From an uncultured Oscillospiraceae bacterium (GTDB lineage: Bacteria > Bacillota > Clostridia > Oscillospirales > Ruminococcaceae), in assembly GCA_934446355.1 (NCBI GenBank), contig CAKSEC010000003.1, forward strand, positions 62,001-126,000: a stretch of 64,000 bases of DNA. The letters run 5' to 3'. Below the pieces are notes generated by a model that was not told the DNA's origin, ran no database searches, and saw nothing but the letters and a program-made list of their open reading frames with translations. The position numbers and the translations under genes are program-made. Positions 1 through 8,589 of this stretch are shown piece by piece (position 1 is the first letter of the stretch; each line of letters opens with the position of its first letter).

Positions 1-1146
1 AGCAATACCATGGTGAAATCTCCGGTGAAGTCCATGTGCCTGAATGTGTCGCACGACTGCAACCTGCGGTGCGAATACTGCTTTGCGCAGCAGGGCGATT
101 TCGGCGGCGGCCGCTGTATCATGTCCCCGGAAACAGGCAGAAAGGCTATAGACTTCCTGATAGAACGCTCCGCAAACAGGGAGCAGCTGGAACTTGACTT
201 CTTTGGCGGCGAACCGCTGATGGCGTGGGATACCGTGGTGCAGACCGTAGAATATGCACGTTCGATAGAAAAGCAGCACGGAAAGAACTTCCGGTTCACC
301 ATCACCACCAACGGAATGCTGCTTGACGACAAGAAGATAGAGTACATAAACCGTGAAATGAGCAACTGCGTGCTTTCCCTCGACGGTAGAAGAGAGGTCA
401 CCGACCGTATCAGAAAGACCATCAACGGAAAAAGCTGCTTTGATATAATCGTGCCGAAGTTCCAGAAGCTGGTTCAGAGCCGCGGTAAGAAGGATTACTA
501 TGTCAGGGCAACGTTCACGAAATATAATCTGGATTTCACGGAAGATGTTCTGGCGATGAGAGATATGGGCTTCGTGCAGCTTTCGGCTGAGCCGGTGGTC
601 ACCGACCCGTCAATGCCGTATGCCATAAACGAGGAGGATCTGCCGAGAGTATTTTCGGAATACGACAGGCTGTGCGACGTTATGGCTAACCGCACGGAGG
701 ACAAGTTCAACTTCTTCCACTTCATGGTGGATCTGAACGCAGGTCCGTGTGCGATAAAGAGGCTCAGGGGCTGCGGCTGCGGCAACGATTATGTCGCAGT
801 AGACCCGCACGGGGACATCTACCCCTGCCACCAGTTCGTCGGCATAGAGCAGTGGAAAATGGGCAACCTATATGATGGAACATTTGACGATGATATAAAG
901 ACTTATTTCTCAAAAGTACACGTATACAGCAAGGAGGGCTGCAGGAACTGCTGGGCTAAATTCTTCTGCTCAGGCGGCTGCAACGCCAACAGCTTTATTT
1001 ATGAGGGCGACGTTAAGAAGCCCTATAAGCTTGCCTGTGAAATGCAGAAAAAGCGTCTGGAATGCGCGATCGCGCTTGCGGCTGACCGTGCGGTCAAGGG
1101 GCAGGAGTCGGTGTCTTACAGCGAAGCGCCGGCAAGCATGGGGTGA
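1..1146 (+). CDS. scfB: SCIFF peptide radical-SAM maturase, 5'-truncated
   Basis: Radical-SAM/SPASM enzyme that installs thioether cross-links in the small Cys-rich SCIFF peptide of Clostridia. The frame is open from base 1, so the N-terminus, and probably the scfA peptide gene that normally precedes it, lie outside the window. Counting from the first in-frame ATG at 10, Cys17, Cys21 and Cys24 form the CxxxCxxC cluster site. The GGE-type motif FFGGEPLM follows at about residues 65-72. The C-terminal SPASM region has GCGCGND, PCHQF and CRNCWAKFFCSGGC, which ligate auxiliary Fe-S clusters. The sequence matches the family closely along its length. A 79-nt hairpin follows the stop. Family assignment is confident; the substrate is inferred because the peptide gene is not visible. 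Confidence 0.93.
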   Translation, partial: SNTMVKSPVKSMCLNVSHDCNLRCEYCFAQQGDFGGGRCIMSPETGRKAIDFLIERSANREQLELDFFGGEPLMAWDTVVQTVEYARSIEKQHGKNFRFTITTNGMLLDDKKIEYINREMSNCVLSLDGRREVTDRIRKTINGKSCFDIIVPKFQKLVQSRGKKDYYVRATFTKYNLDFTEDVLAMRDMGFVQLSAEPVVTDPSMPYAINEEDLPRVFSEYDRLCDVMANRTEDKFNFFHFMVDLNAGPCAIKRLRGCGCGNDYVAVDPHGDIYPCHQFVGIEQWKMGNLYDGTFDDDIKTYFSKVHVYSKEGCRNCWAKFFCSGGCNANSFIYEGDVKKPYKLACEMQKKRLECAIALAADRAVKGQESVSYSEAPASMG

Positions 1147-1166
1147 TTTCCGGAAATATAGAGATG

Positions 1167-1245
1167 CGCTGAATATAGCGAAGCGTAACAAAATCAGGCG
1201 CATGAGTTCGCTCGTTTGAATGAGCCGATTTTGTTATATTCAGCG
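1167..1245 (+). repeat. 79-nt hairpin repeat, family II, copy A
   Basis: An imperfect inverted repeat with outer arms starting CGCTGAATA and ending TATTCAGCG, a conserved AGCGAAGCG segment, and a second stem AACAAAATC/GATTTTGTT. A second copy of the same length lies at 43846-43924, with 8 differences in 79 positions by my alignment, several of them compensatory. It sits 20 nt after the scfB stop and could also end that transcript. Confidence 0.8.
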
Positions 1246-1318
1246 TTTCCCTTTGCTTTTTGTTCAGCGTGATTTAATTGTTTGTTCAAATTTGTTTCAC
1301 CGTCCCAACACAAATGGT

Positions 1319-1327
1319 TGGTATAAT
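1319..1327 (+). promoter_or_regulatory. extended -10 promoter for the HtrA gene
   Basis: TGGTATAAT is an extended -10 element about 80 nt before the start codon. No good -35 is seen at the standard distance. An imperfect inverted repeat, CCAAC...GTTGG, overlaps its upstream edge at 1304-1321. Confidence 0.5.
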
Positions 1328-1407
1328 TTAATCACAGCAGGGGAGAGCGGAGAAAAAGCTCAGGACAACGACCTGCCGCACCGGTCTGAAAGAAAGGTTG
1401 ATTGATT

Positions 1408-2787
1408 ATGTATGAATACAATAATAACGGAATGAACAACGAAACGAACGAAAACCGCAATTCACAGAATATATATGTAACTCCTAACGCACAGTATCAG
1501 GGCGGCATGAATGCCGAACAGCCCCAGCCTCAGAAGCCCAAGCGCAAGAACGGCAAATTCGTGGCTCTTGTGGCTGCAGTTGCAGTGCTTTGCGGCGCAG
1601 CGGGCTTCGGCGGCGCATTTGCGGCGAACAGGGCAAGTCAGCTTCTGGTTCAGGGCGGCAATACCTCGGTATCTGACGTATCCGACGGCAGCACAGCAGC
1701 GCCGGAATCCTCCGCCGCTGACAGCAGCATTGCTGACAATGCGCAGAACGTGCTTGATATGCTGCAGTCTGACGTGACTTCGCACGAGGTAAATTCCGGC
1801 ACGGTGGAATATAACAGCGACGGAACATACGCTTACACAAGAGATCTTGTAAAGCAGGTCAAGGATTCGATAGTATACATCGAGGTTTATGTAAAGACCC
1901 GCACCGGCGAGGCTCTTTACGGCGCAGGCAGCGGAATAATCATCTCTAAGGACGGATATATCATCACCAACGCCCATGTTGCGGAGAACGACACGTATAT
2001 CGTATCCAAGCTGATGGTCAGCGTGAATACGACCGACCCGTCCGACGGCACTAGCATTTCAAATCAGTATGAAGCAAAGCTCATCGGCTCGGACGCCGAC
2101 ACTGACCTTGCAGTGCTGAAGATAGAAGCTGACAACCTCCATGCGGCAACTCTGGGCGATTCTGACAAGCTCAGCTTAGGCGACGACGTGGTAGTCATCG
2201 GCAACCCGCTGGGACTTGAAACGTCAGTTTCCAAGGGCGTTGTATCAGGACTCAACCGTCAGGTATACGACGACAACAGCATTTCGGCTATCCAGACGGA
2301 TACAGCCATCAACAGCGGCAACTCCGGCGGCGGTATGTTCAATATGTACGGCGAGGTAGTCGGCGTGGTCAACATGAAGCTGGTCAACGATAACGCAGAG
2401 AATCTGGGCTTCGCCATCACGATAAACGACGCAAAGTCCGTGATAAACGACCTTATCACCAAGGGCTATGTATCCGGCCGTCCGATACTGGGTATAACTT
2501 GCCTGCAGGTAAGCGATTATCTGGGCGCAGTGCAGAACATGACTCCCGGTCTGCTGGTGACCGATATAGACAGCTCAATGGCTATTGCCAATAGCGGGCT
2601 CGTGGTAGGCGACACCATCACCGCAATAAACGGCACAGATGTACGCACCGTGGACGAGGTTTCCGAGGTCATCAAGGACATGAAGCCGGGCGATAAAGTC
2701 ACGGCGACTGTGGTAAGGACTGATTCGAGAGGCCGTGAGAAGTCGGTCGATATCGAGATAGTCCTTTCGGAATACAGCGGAAGCTGA
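1408..2787 (+). CDS. htrA: HtrA/DegP-type membrane-anchored serine protease
   Basis: Envelope quality-control protease that degrades misfolded exported proteins. The N-terminus is a low-complexity, Asn/Gln-rich cytoplasmic stretch. One membrane segment follows at about residues 50-70 (VALVAAVAVLCGAAGFGGAF), then a Ser/Asp-rich linker and the trypsin-like domain. The catalytic triad is visible: His190 in NAHV, Asp233 in TDLAVLK and Ser306 in NSGNSGGG. A C-terminal PDZ domain begins near RPILGI at about residue 365. The frame also has a TTG two codons upstream, but ATG 1408 is placed well behind the AGAAAGG ribosome site. Flanking extended -10 promoter and terminator suggest a single-gene transcript. 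Confidence 0.93.
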   Translation: MYEYNNNGMNNETNENRNSQNIYVTPNAQYQGGMNAEQPQPQKPKRKNGKFVALVAAVAVLCGAAGFGGAFAANRASQLLVQGGNTSVSDVSDGSTAAPESSAADSSIADNAQNVLDMLQSDVTSHEVNSGTVEYNSDGTYAYTRDLVKQVKDSIVYIEVYVKTRTGEALYGAGSGIIISKDGYIITNAHVAENDTYIVSKLMVSVNTTDPSDGTSISNQYEAKLIGSDADTDLAVLKIEADNLHAATLGDSDKLSLGDDVVVIGNPLGLETSVSKGVVSGLNRQVYDDNSISAIQTDTAINSGNSGGGMFNMYGEVVGVVNMKLVNDNAENLGFAITINDAKSVINDLITKGYVSGRPILGITCLQVSDYLGAVQNMTPGLLVTDIDSSMAIANSGLVVGDTITAINGTDVRTVDEVSEVIKDMKPGDKVTATVVRTDSRGREKSVDIEIVLSEYSGS

Positions 2788-2809
2788 TATCCGGAGTAAG
2801 TTGATAAAG

Positions 2810-2841
2810 CAGGGCAGGCGAAATCCTGCCCTGTTTGCGTT
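2810..2841 (+). terminator. intrinsic terminator after the HtrA gene
   Basis: CAGGGCAGG (2810-2818) pairs with CCTGCCCTG (2825-2833), followed by a T-rich tail TTTGCGTT. Confidence 0.75.
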
Positions 2842-2846
2842 ACCCT

Positions 2847-2897
2847 GCACATCTCAGCACAAAAAGTCGGGAGAGATGTGCGCAGGTATGTTATACT
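2847..2897 (+). promoter_or_regulatory. operator-like inverted repeat and extended -10 before an AraC-family gene
   Basis: GCACATCTC (2847-2855) and GAGATGTGC (2873-2881) are perfect 9-bp arms. They end 8 bp before TGTTATACT (2889-2897), an extended -10. The position suits autoregulation by the downstream regulator; this is inference. Confidence 0.45.
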
Positions 2898-2928
2898 ATG
2901 ATCACAGCAGATAAAAGGAGGGCACGGC

Positions 2929-3783
2929 ATGAACGGCTGGACAGAGGGCATACAGAATGCTTTGCAGTACATCGAGGACAATATCACTGAACCGCTGGAG
3001 ATGGAGGACATTGCGGCGAAAGCGTACGTTTCGGCGTTTCACTTCCAACGAATATTCAGCGTGCTGTGCGGCGTGACTGTCGGCGAGTACATACGCTGCA
3101 GGCGGCTGTCGCTGGCGGCGCAGGAGCTTTCCTGCTCGGATATCCGAGTGATAGACGCAGCCGTCAAGTATGGGTATGACAGTCCGGACAGCTTCGCAAG
3201 GGCATTCACGAAGTTTCACGGCGTTACTCCGTCTGCTGCAAGGGAAAAGGGCGCGGTGCTGAAAAGCTATGCGCCGGTAAGAATAAAGCTGACATTGGAG
3301 GGCGGCGTTATGATGGAGTACAGGATAGAAGAAAAGGCACAGTTTACGGCGGTCGGAGCGGCTAGGACGTTCAGCACGGAAACATCTTATCAGGATATAC
3401 CCAAGTTCTGGGAGGAGTTCTATGCGAACGGCGGTAAGGACAAGGTATGCGGGAAATTCGGTATCTGCCTTGACGCAAAGGACAGCGGCGGGAACGCAAA
3501 GGAGTTTGATTATCTCATCGCAGACGTGTATGACCCCTGCAGGGGCATTCCTGAGGGCTGCACGGTACGTGTGATTCCGGCGGGAACATGGGCGGTGTTC
3601 CCGTGCAGGGGCGCGCTTCCTGAAGCGCTGCAGAGCGTGAACACCCGCATCTGGAACGAGTGGCTGCCTAACTGCAGGGACTACAAGCTTGCGGGGAACT
3701 ACAATATCGAGATGTACACCCCGATGTGTGAGAACACGGCTGATTACTACAGCGAGATATGGGTGCCGGTTGAAAAAGCGTGA
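2929..3783 (+). CDS. AraC-family regulator with GyrI-like effector-binding domain
   Basis: Two-domain transcription factor of 284 residues. Residues about 8-105 are the double helix-turn-helix AraC DNA-binding domain (AKAYVSAFHFQRIFS, then DSFARAFTKFHGVTP). Residues about 125-284 form a GyrI-like/AraC effector-binding domain, which in the family senses small hydrophobic or cationic ligands. ATG 2929 follows a strong AAAGGAGGG site. The inverted repeat at 2847-2881 lies just before its promoter and may be its own operator. The neighbouring genes do not reveal the target pathway, and the ligand is unknown. Confidence 0.9.
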   Translation: MNGWTEGIQNALQYIEDNITEPLEMEDIAAKAYVSAFHFQRIFSVLCGVTVGEYIRCRRLSLAAQELSCSDIRVIDAAVKYGYDSPDSFARAFTKFHGVTPSAAREKGAVLKSYAPVRIKLTLEGGVMMEYRIEEKAQFTAVGAARTFSTETSYQDIPKFWEEFYANGGKDKVCGKFGICLDAKDSGGNAKEFDYLIADVYDPCRGIPEGCTVRVIPAGTWAVFPCRGALPEALQSVNTRIWNEWLPNCRDYKLAGNYNIEMYTPMCENTADYYSEIWVPVEKA

Positions 3784-3827
3784 TTTCGGCGGTTTGACGG
3801 CAGGACAAGGCGGATAATTCACAAATG

Positions 3828-3863
3828 CCGCTTCGGTGATGTGACCGGAGCGGTGTTTCTTTA
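3828..3863 (+). terminator. intrinsic terminator after the AraC/GyrI-like gene
   Basis: CCGCTTCGG (3828-3836) pairs with CCGGAGCGG (3845-3853) with one G-U pair, then GTTTCTTTATT. It ends the upstream transcript before the glgP promoter. Confidence 0.7.
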
Positions 3864-4000
3864 TTCAGAGATAATAGACGAATATTCTGCATAGTCTAAT
3901 ATTTTTTGAGCGTTTAACTAGGCATACTATAAAATTTGTCTAAATTACTCAAACAATCGGGCTCAGAATTGTTTTTTTTCACAGTAATGCTGATTAATCC

Positions 4001-4029
4001 TTGAAATTTGTGCGGAAAAATAGTATAAT
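4001..4029 (+). promoter_or_regulatory. sigma-A promoter for glgP
   Basis: TTGAAA (4001-4006), 17-bp spacer, TATAAT (4024-4029). The start codon is at 4098, leaving a leader of about 60 nt in which I see no obvious structure. Confidence 0.8.
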
Positions 4030-4097
4030 GGTAGTTAGTGAAAAAATATGCTATTCAGGTGCTATGCGCCGGATTTTGAAAGGGGTCAATCCAAATA

Positions 4098-6494
4098 ATG
4101 AAATCTCCGTTTACTAAGGAGGAGCTGAAAAGACAGCTCGACGGTATCCTCGAATTCGACTTCAGGACACAGGCTCAGAACGCCACCATCACACAGGTGT
4201 ACAGAGCGCTTTCCTCCATCGTTGTGAACTACCTCAAGGAGAAGCGTCACGACTTCATGCGCGACTGCAACTCAAAGGGCAGGAAGCAGGTTTATTACCT
4301 GTCGATGGAATTTCTGATGGGACGTTCGCTCAAGACCAGCCTTTACAACCTCGGTATGCAGGACGTTGCAGAAGAGGCTCTGAAGGATATGGGCATCAAG
4401 ATCGACAGCGTTTACGATGAGGAGCCGGACGCAGGTCTGGGCAACGGCGGTCTGGGCAGACTTGCTGCGTGCTATATGGACGGTCTTGCTACCTGCGAAT
4501 ACCCCGCAACAGGCTACTCTATCCGCTATGAATACGGTATCTTCAAGCAGAAGATCGTTGACGGCTGGCAGACTGAGCTTCCTGACAACTGGCTTCCCGG
4601 CGGCGGCGCATGGCTCGTTCCCGTTCCCGATCAGGCTATCGAGGTACACTTCGACGGTCAGATAAACGAGTACTGGGAGGATAACTACCACCACCTTGAG
4701 CACGTGAACTACACCACCGTCAACGCTGTTCCTTACGATATGTATGTGTCCGGCTATGACAGCAAGGGCGTTTCCAAGCTTCGTCTGTGGAGCGCAGAAA
4801 GTATGTCCTTTGATATGGGCAGCTTCAACACGGGCGACTATGCTAAGGCAATGGGCGCAAACAACATCGCTCACGCTATCTCCAAGGTTCTGTATCCTAA
4901 TGATAACCACCTTGAGGGCAAGGCTCTCCGTCTGCGTCAGCAGTACTTCATGTGCGCTGCTTCCATCGGCGATATTGTAATGCGCCACATGAACGTTTAC
5001 GGCACGCTGGAGAACTTCCACGAGAAGAATGCAATACACATCAACGACACTCACCCCACGCTCGCTATCCCTGAGCTGATGAGAATACTGCTCGACGACT
5101 GCGGCTACGGTTGGGAGCAGGCTTGGCACATCGTTACCAACACCTTTGCATATACCAACCACACCGTTATGGCAGAGGCACTGGAAAAGTGGGATCAGAG
5201 CCTTATGGAGAGGATACTCCCCAGAGTATTCTCCATCATCTGCGAGATCAACCGCCGCTACTGCGAGGAGCTTTTCAACCGCACACAGAGCAGCGAAAAG
5301 GTCAGCAAGATGTCCATTATCCAGAATGGTCAGGTGCACATGGCAAACCTGTGTATCGCTGCTTCCCACAGCGTAAACGGCGTATCAAAGCTGCACAGCC
5401 AGATCATCAAGGACGATGTATTCAGGCTTCAGGCACTTGACAGACCGTCGCAGTTCAAGAATGTCACAAACGGTATCGCATACAGAAGATGGCTGCTGCA
5501 GAGCAACAAGGGTCTGACAGACCTGCTGACCCAGTGCATAGGCGAGGGCTTCAAGAAGGACGCTGCAGAACTCATCAAGTTCCAGGTATTCGCAAACGAC
5601 AAGAACGTGCTCGAACAGCTTGGCAAGATAAAGAAGCAGAACAAGAAGGCATTCGCTGAATACGTTGAAAAGACCACCGGCGCAAAGCTGAACCTCGACT
5701 CCATCTTTGACGTTCAGGTAAAGCGTCTGCATGAATACAAGCGTCAGCAGCTTAATGCAATGAACATCATTGCAGATTACAACTACCTGCTGCAGAATCC
5801 CGACGCTGATTTCGTTCCCAAGACCTATATCTTCGCTTCCAAGGCTGCTCCGGGCTACTATATCGCTAAGCAGATAATCAAGATGATCTGGTGCATCGGC
5901 GAGGAACTGAAGCACAATCCGAAGCTTAGTGAGAAGCTTTCCGTTGTATTCCTTGAGGACTACCGCGTAACTCTGTCTGAGATACTCATGCCGGCTGCTG
6001 AGATCTCCGAGCAGATCTCGCTCGCAGGTACTGAGGCTTCGGGTACTGGCAACATGAAGCTTATGCTCAACGGTGCGCTGACTCTCGGCACATACGACGG
6101 CGCAAACGTCGAGATACACGAGGCTGTCGGCACGGACAACATCTTCATCTTCGGCATGAGAACGCCTGAGGTCAACGAACTGCGCATGAAGGGCTATCAC
6201 CCTGAGGACTATATCAACAACAGTCAGGTCATCAGAGATGTTATGCAGCGTATGTACAACGGCATCAACGGCGCAACATTCGAGGAAGTTGCAAACTCCA
6301 TCAGGAACAAGGACTTCTACATGGCTCTTGCTGATTTCGATAGCTACAGAGGCACTCAGCACTACATCAGCGAGGTATATAAGAACCAGCTTGACTGGAA
6401 CAAGAAGTCGCTGTATAATATTGCAGGCTCAGGCAGATTCTCTGCTGACCGTGCAGTAACAGACTACGCAAGAGATATCTGGAATCTCAAGTAA
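4098..6494 (+). CDS. glgP: glycogen/alpha-glucan phosphorylase (GT35)
   Basis: Cytosolic PLP enzyme that phosphorolyses alpha-1,4-glucan to glucose-1-phosphate. Its 798 residues match the family's usual length. The N-terminal catalytic signature YYLSMEFLMGRSL is at about residue 66 and GLGNGGLGRLAACYMDGLA at about 113. The PLP-lysine motif EASGTGNMKLMLNGA places the Schiff-base lysine at residue 654. A GAAAGGGG ribosome site lies about 12 nt before the ATG. It is followed by a GH13 enzyme that could debranch or trim the same substrate, so the pair reads as a glycogen/maltodextrin unit separated by a possible attenuator hairpin. Confidence 0.97.
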   Translation: MKSPFTKEELKRQLDGILEFDFRTQAQNATITQVYRALSSIVVNYLKEKRHDFMRDCNSKGRKQVYYLSMEFLMGRSLKTSLYNLGMQDVAEEALKDMGIKIDSVYDEEPDAGLGNGGLGRLAACYMDGLATCEYPATGYSIRYEYGIFKQKIVDGWQTELPDNWLPGGGAWLVPVPDQAIEVHFDGQINEYWEDNYHHLEHVNYTTVNAVPYDMYVSGYDSKGVSKLRLWSAESMSFDMGSFNTGDYAKAMGANNIAHAISKVLYPNDNHLEGKALRLRQQYFMCAASIGDIVMRHMNVYGTLENFHEKNAIHINDTHPTLAIPELMRILLDDCGYGWEQAWHIVTNTFAYTNHTVMAEALEKWDQSLMERILPRVFSIICEINRRYCEELFNRTQSSEKVSKMSIIQNGQVHMANLCIAASHSVNGVSKLHSQIIKDDVFRLQALDRPSQFKNVTNGIAYRRWLLQSNKGLTDLLTQCIGEGFKKDAAELIKFQVFANDKNVLEQLGKIKKQNKKAFAEYVEKTTGAKLNLDSIFDVQVKRLHEYKRQQLNAMNIIADYNYLLQNPDADFVPKTYIFASKAAPGYYIAKQIIKMIWCIGEELKHNPKLSEKLSVVFLEDYRVTLSEILMPAAEISEQISLAGTEASGTGNMKLMLNGALTLGTYDGANVEIHEAVGTDNIFIFGMRTPEVNELRMKGYHPEDYINNSQVIRDVMQRMYNGINGATFEEVANSIRNKDFYMALADFDSYRGTQHYISEVYKNQLDWNKKSLYNIAGSGRFSADRAVTDYARDIWNLK

Positions 6495-6507
6495 TTATTC
6501 TCGCATT

Positions 6508-6555
6508 AATACGGGCGGCGTATCCCCTGCGGCAGCGGGAGTGAACCGCCCTTAT
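6508..6555 (+). terminator. hairpin between glgP and the GH13 gene
   Basis: GGGCGG (6513-6518) pairs with CCGCCC (6546-6551), extended by flanking A/T pairs, with a second GC-rich stem inside and TTATT after. It may terminate glgP transcripts partially, allowing some read-through to the GH13 gene. Confidence 0.45.
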
Positions 6556-6575
6556 TGCGTATCAAGGAGAGTACG

Positions 6576-8462
6576 ATGGGAAAACCTATTTTTGACTGCT
6601 TCGACCACGATTACAAGCACCCTTTCGGCGCACTGCGCAGGGGGCAGCCAAGTATATTCAATGTGCGCTTCCCGAAAAGCCTGCTGGTGACCGACCTCAC
6701 GCTGGTCATGTTCCGGCCGGGATATAAGGAGAGGTTCATTGCGCTTGACCTGCAGGACGAGAGCGGTAACGATAATATATATTCCTGCTGCTTCACGCCG
6801 AACAACACCGGTCTGCACCACTATTATTTCACCTGCGTGCTTGACGGCAGACGCCGCTATATCAAGCGCAGGGGCGCCTCTGAGGGCGTGTTTGAGGGCG
6901 AGGACCTGTTCCAGCTGACGGTGTTTGACGAGGACCTGTATACTCCGCTGTTCATCAGGGGCGGCATAATGTATCAGATATTTCCCGACAGATTCTGCAA
7001 GAGCGGCACGGTGCACGAGAATGTCCCCGCTGACAGGATAATGCGTGACGACTGGTATGCTACCCCCTACTACAAGCCGGACGACAAGGGCGTTGTGCGC
7101 AACAACGACTATTTCGGCGGCGATCTGCGGGGAATAATCGAGAAGCTGCCGTATATCAAGAGCCTTGGTACGACGGTGATATACCTGAATCCTATATTCG
7201 AGGCGCACGAAAATCACCGCTACAACACCGCAAACTATGAGAAAATAGACCCGCTGCTGGGTACTGAGGAGGATTTCCGTGAACTCTGCCAGAAAGCCGG
7301 GGAAATGGGTATCAGCGTGATACTGGACGGCGTATTCTCGCATACTGGTGCGGATTCCATCTACTTCAACAAATTCGGCAGATACGGCGATAAGACAGGC
7401 GCATATCGTGACAGGAACAGCCCCTATTTCCCGTGGTACAGCTTCACGGGCTATCCGGACAAATATGAAAGCTGGTGGGGCATAACCACTCTTCCGAACG
7501 TCAACGAGAACAATCCGGAATACACGAATTACATCTGCGGCAAGGACGGAATACTTCAAAAGTGGATAAAGCTGGGCGCACAGGGCTGGCGTCTGGACGT
7601 AGCCGACGAACTGCCCGACGAGTTCCTTGACAACATCAACAAGGCGGTCAAGGAGATGGGCGGCGACAAGATAGTATACGGCGAGGTCTGGGAGGACGCT
7701 TCAAACAAGGAAAGCTACGGCGTGCGCAGGCGTTATCTCAACGGCGGTCAGCTTGACAGCGTTATGAACTACCCGTTCAAGGAAGCGATACTGAACTACG
7801 TGAAATACGCTGACGCAAAGGTGTTTAAGGACAGCGTTATGACTATCCTCGACCACTACCCCAAGCCCGCTATTGATATGCTGATGAACTTCCTGTCCAC
7901 ACATGACACGGAGCGTGCGCTGACAAGGCTTGCAGGCGACGATATCGGCTGGAACGGCAAGGACTGGCAGGCGGAGCGTTACCTCACTGGTCAGCAGTAT
8001 ATGTACGGTATTTCGCTGATGAAGTGCGCAATGGTGCTGCAGTTCTTCCTGCCGGGCATTCCGTCGGTGTACTACGGCGACGAGGCGGGCATGGAGGGCT
8101 ACCGTGACCCGTTCAACCGCCGCTGCTATCCGTGGGGACGTGAGAACGAGGACCTTATAGAGTTCACAAAGCAGCTTGCACGCATTCGCAGAGGCTCTCA
8201 CGCATTTGAACAGGGTCACATGATGTTCATTGAGGTGGACGACAATGTGTGCGTATTTGCACGTTACGACAAGATAACAAGGGACGCTGCGATAATCTAC
8301 CTCAACAAGAGCACAAGAGGTCACACGTTTGACATAGTCAACGACCTGACCGATATGTTCTACGACTTCATTCCCGCATTTGACAGGCACAAAAAGGGCA
8401 TAAAGGACGGCAAGATACACGTTTCGCCGTTCGATTATGCGGTAATTTACTGCAAGGTATGA
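6576..8462 (+). CDS. GH13 alpha-glycosidase, neopullulanase/cyclomaltodextrinase type
   Basis: Intracellular alpha-amylase-family enzyme acting on maltodextrins, cyclodextrins or pullulan-type glucans. No signal peptide is visible. It has 628 residues from ATG 6576, which sits 6 nt after AAGGAG; an upstream in-frame TTG at 6555 is less likely. An N-terminal beta-sandwich precedes the barrel, as in GH13_20. Barrel motifs are DGVFSHTG, GWRLDVADE (nucleophile Asp341), YGEVWED (acid/base Glu370) and STHDTERA (Asp444). Its location after glgP suggests that it processes limit dextrins for the phosphorylase. The exact linkage specificity cannot be read from sequence. Confidence 0.92.
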   Translation: MGKPIFDCFDHDYKHPFGALRRGQPSIFNVRFPKSLLVTDLTLVMFRPGYKERFIALDLQDESGNDNIYSCCFTPNNTGLHHYYFTCVLDGRRRYIKRRGASEGVFEGEDLFQLTVFDEDLYTPLFIRGGIMYQIFPDRFCKSGTVHENVPADRIMRDDWYATPYYKPDDKGVVRNNDYFGGDLRGIIEKLPYIKSLGTTVIYLNPIFEAHENHRYNTANYEKIDPLLGTEEDFRELCQKAGEMGISVILDGVFSHTGADSIYFNKFGRYGDKTGAYRDRNSPYFPWYSFTGYPDKYESWWGITTLPNVNENNPEYTNYICGKDGILQKWIKLGAQGWRLDVADELPDEFLDNINKAVKEMGGDKIVYGEVWEDASNKESYGVRRRYLNGGQLDSVMNYPFKEAILNYVKYADAKVFKDSVMTILDHYPKPAIDMLMNFLSTHDTERALTRLAGDDIGWNGKDWQAERYLTGQQYMYGISLMKCAMVLQFFLPGIPSVYYGDEAGMEGYRDPFNRRCYPWGRENEDLIEFTKQLARIRRGSHAFEQGHMMFIEVDDNVCVFARYDKITRDAAIIYLNKSTRGHTFDIVNDLTDMFYDFIPAFDRHKKGIKDGKIHVSPFDYAVIYCKV

Positions 8463-8498
8463 CGGACTTTCGTGCTGAGTAATATTACAGAATAAAAC

Positions 8499-8583
8499 AC
8501 CCCTCTGCTGCACATTCTATTTTTCATAAGGGATACGCTAGGGATACACCGAAGCGCTGTCCGGAGAATGTGCAGGGAGGGGT
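8499..8583 (+). promoter_or_regulatory. long stem-loop sequestering the ABC ATPase ribosome binding site
   Basis: ACCCCTC (8499-8505) plus CTGCACATTCT (8508-8518) pair with AGAATGTGCAG (8565-8575) plus GAGGGGT (8577-8583), giving 18 bp with a small internal loop. The 3' arm contains the GGGAGGGG Shine-Dalgarno sequence of the gene starting at 8590. The loop holds a near-direct repeat, GGGATACGC/GGGATACAC. The pairing is seen directly; a regulatory role is inferred. Confidence 0.6.
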
Positions 8584-8589
8584 ATTTTT

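Noticed and set aside
2902..3822. 306-codon frame antisense to the AraC/GyrI-like gene
   Set aside because: The plus-strand gene has clear domains and signals; the antisense frame has none.
4272..5369. 365-codon frame antisense to glgP
   Set aside because: It is fully covered by glgP on the other strand, without ribosome site or recognisable domain.
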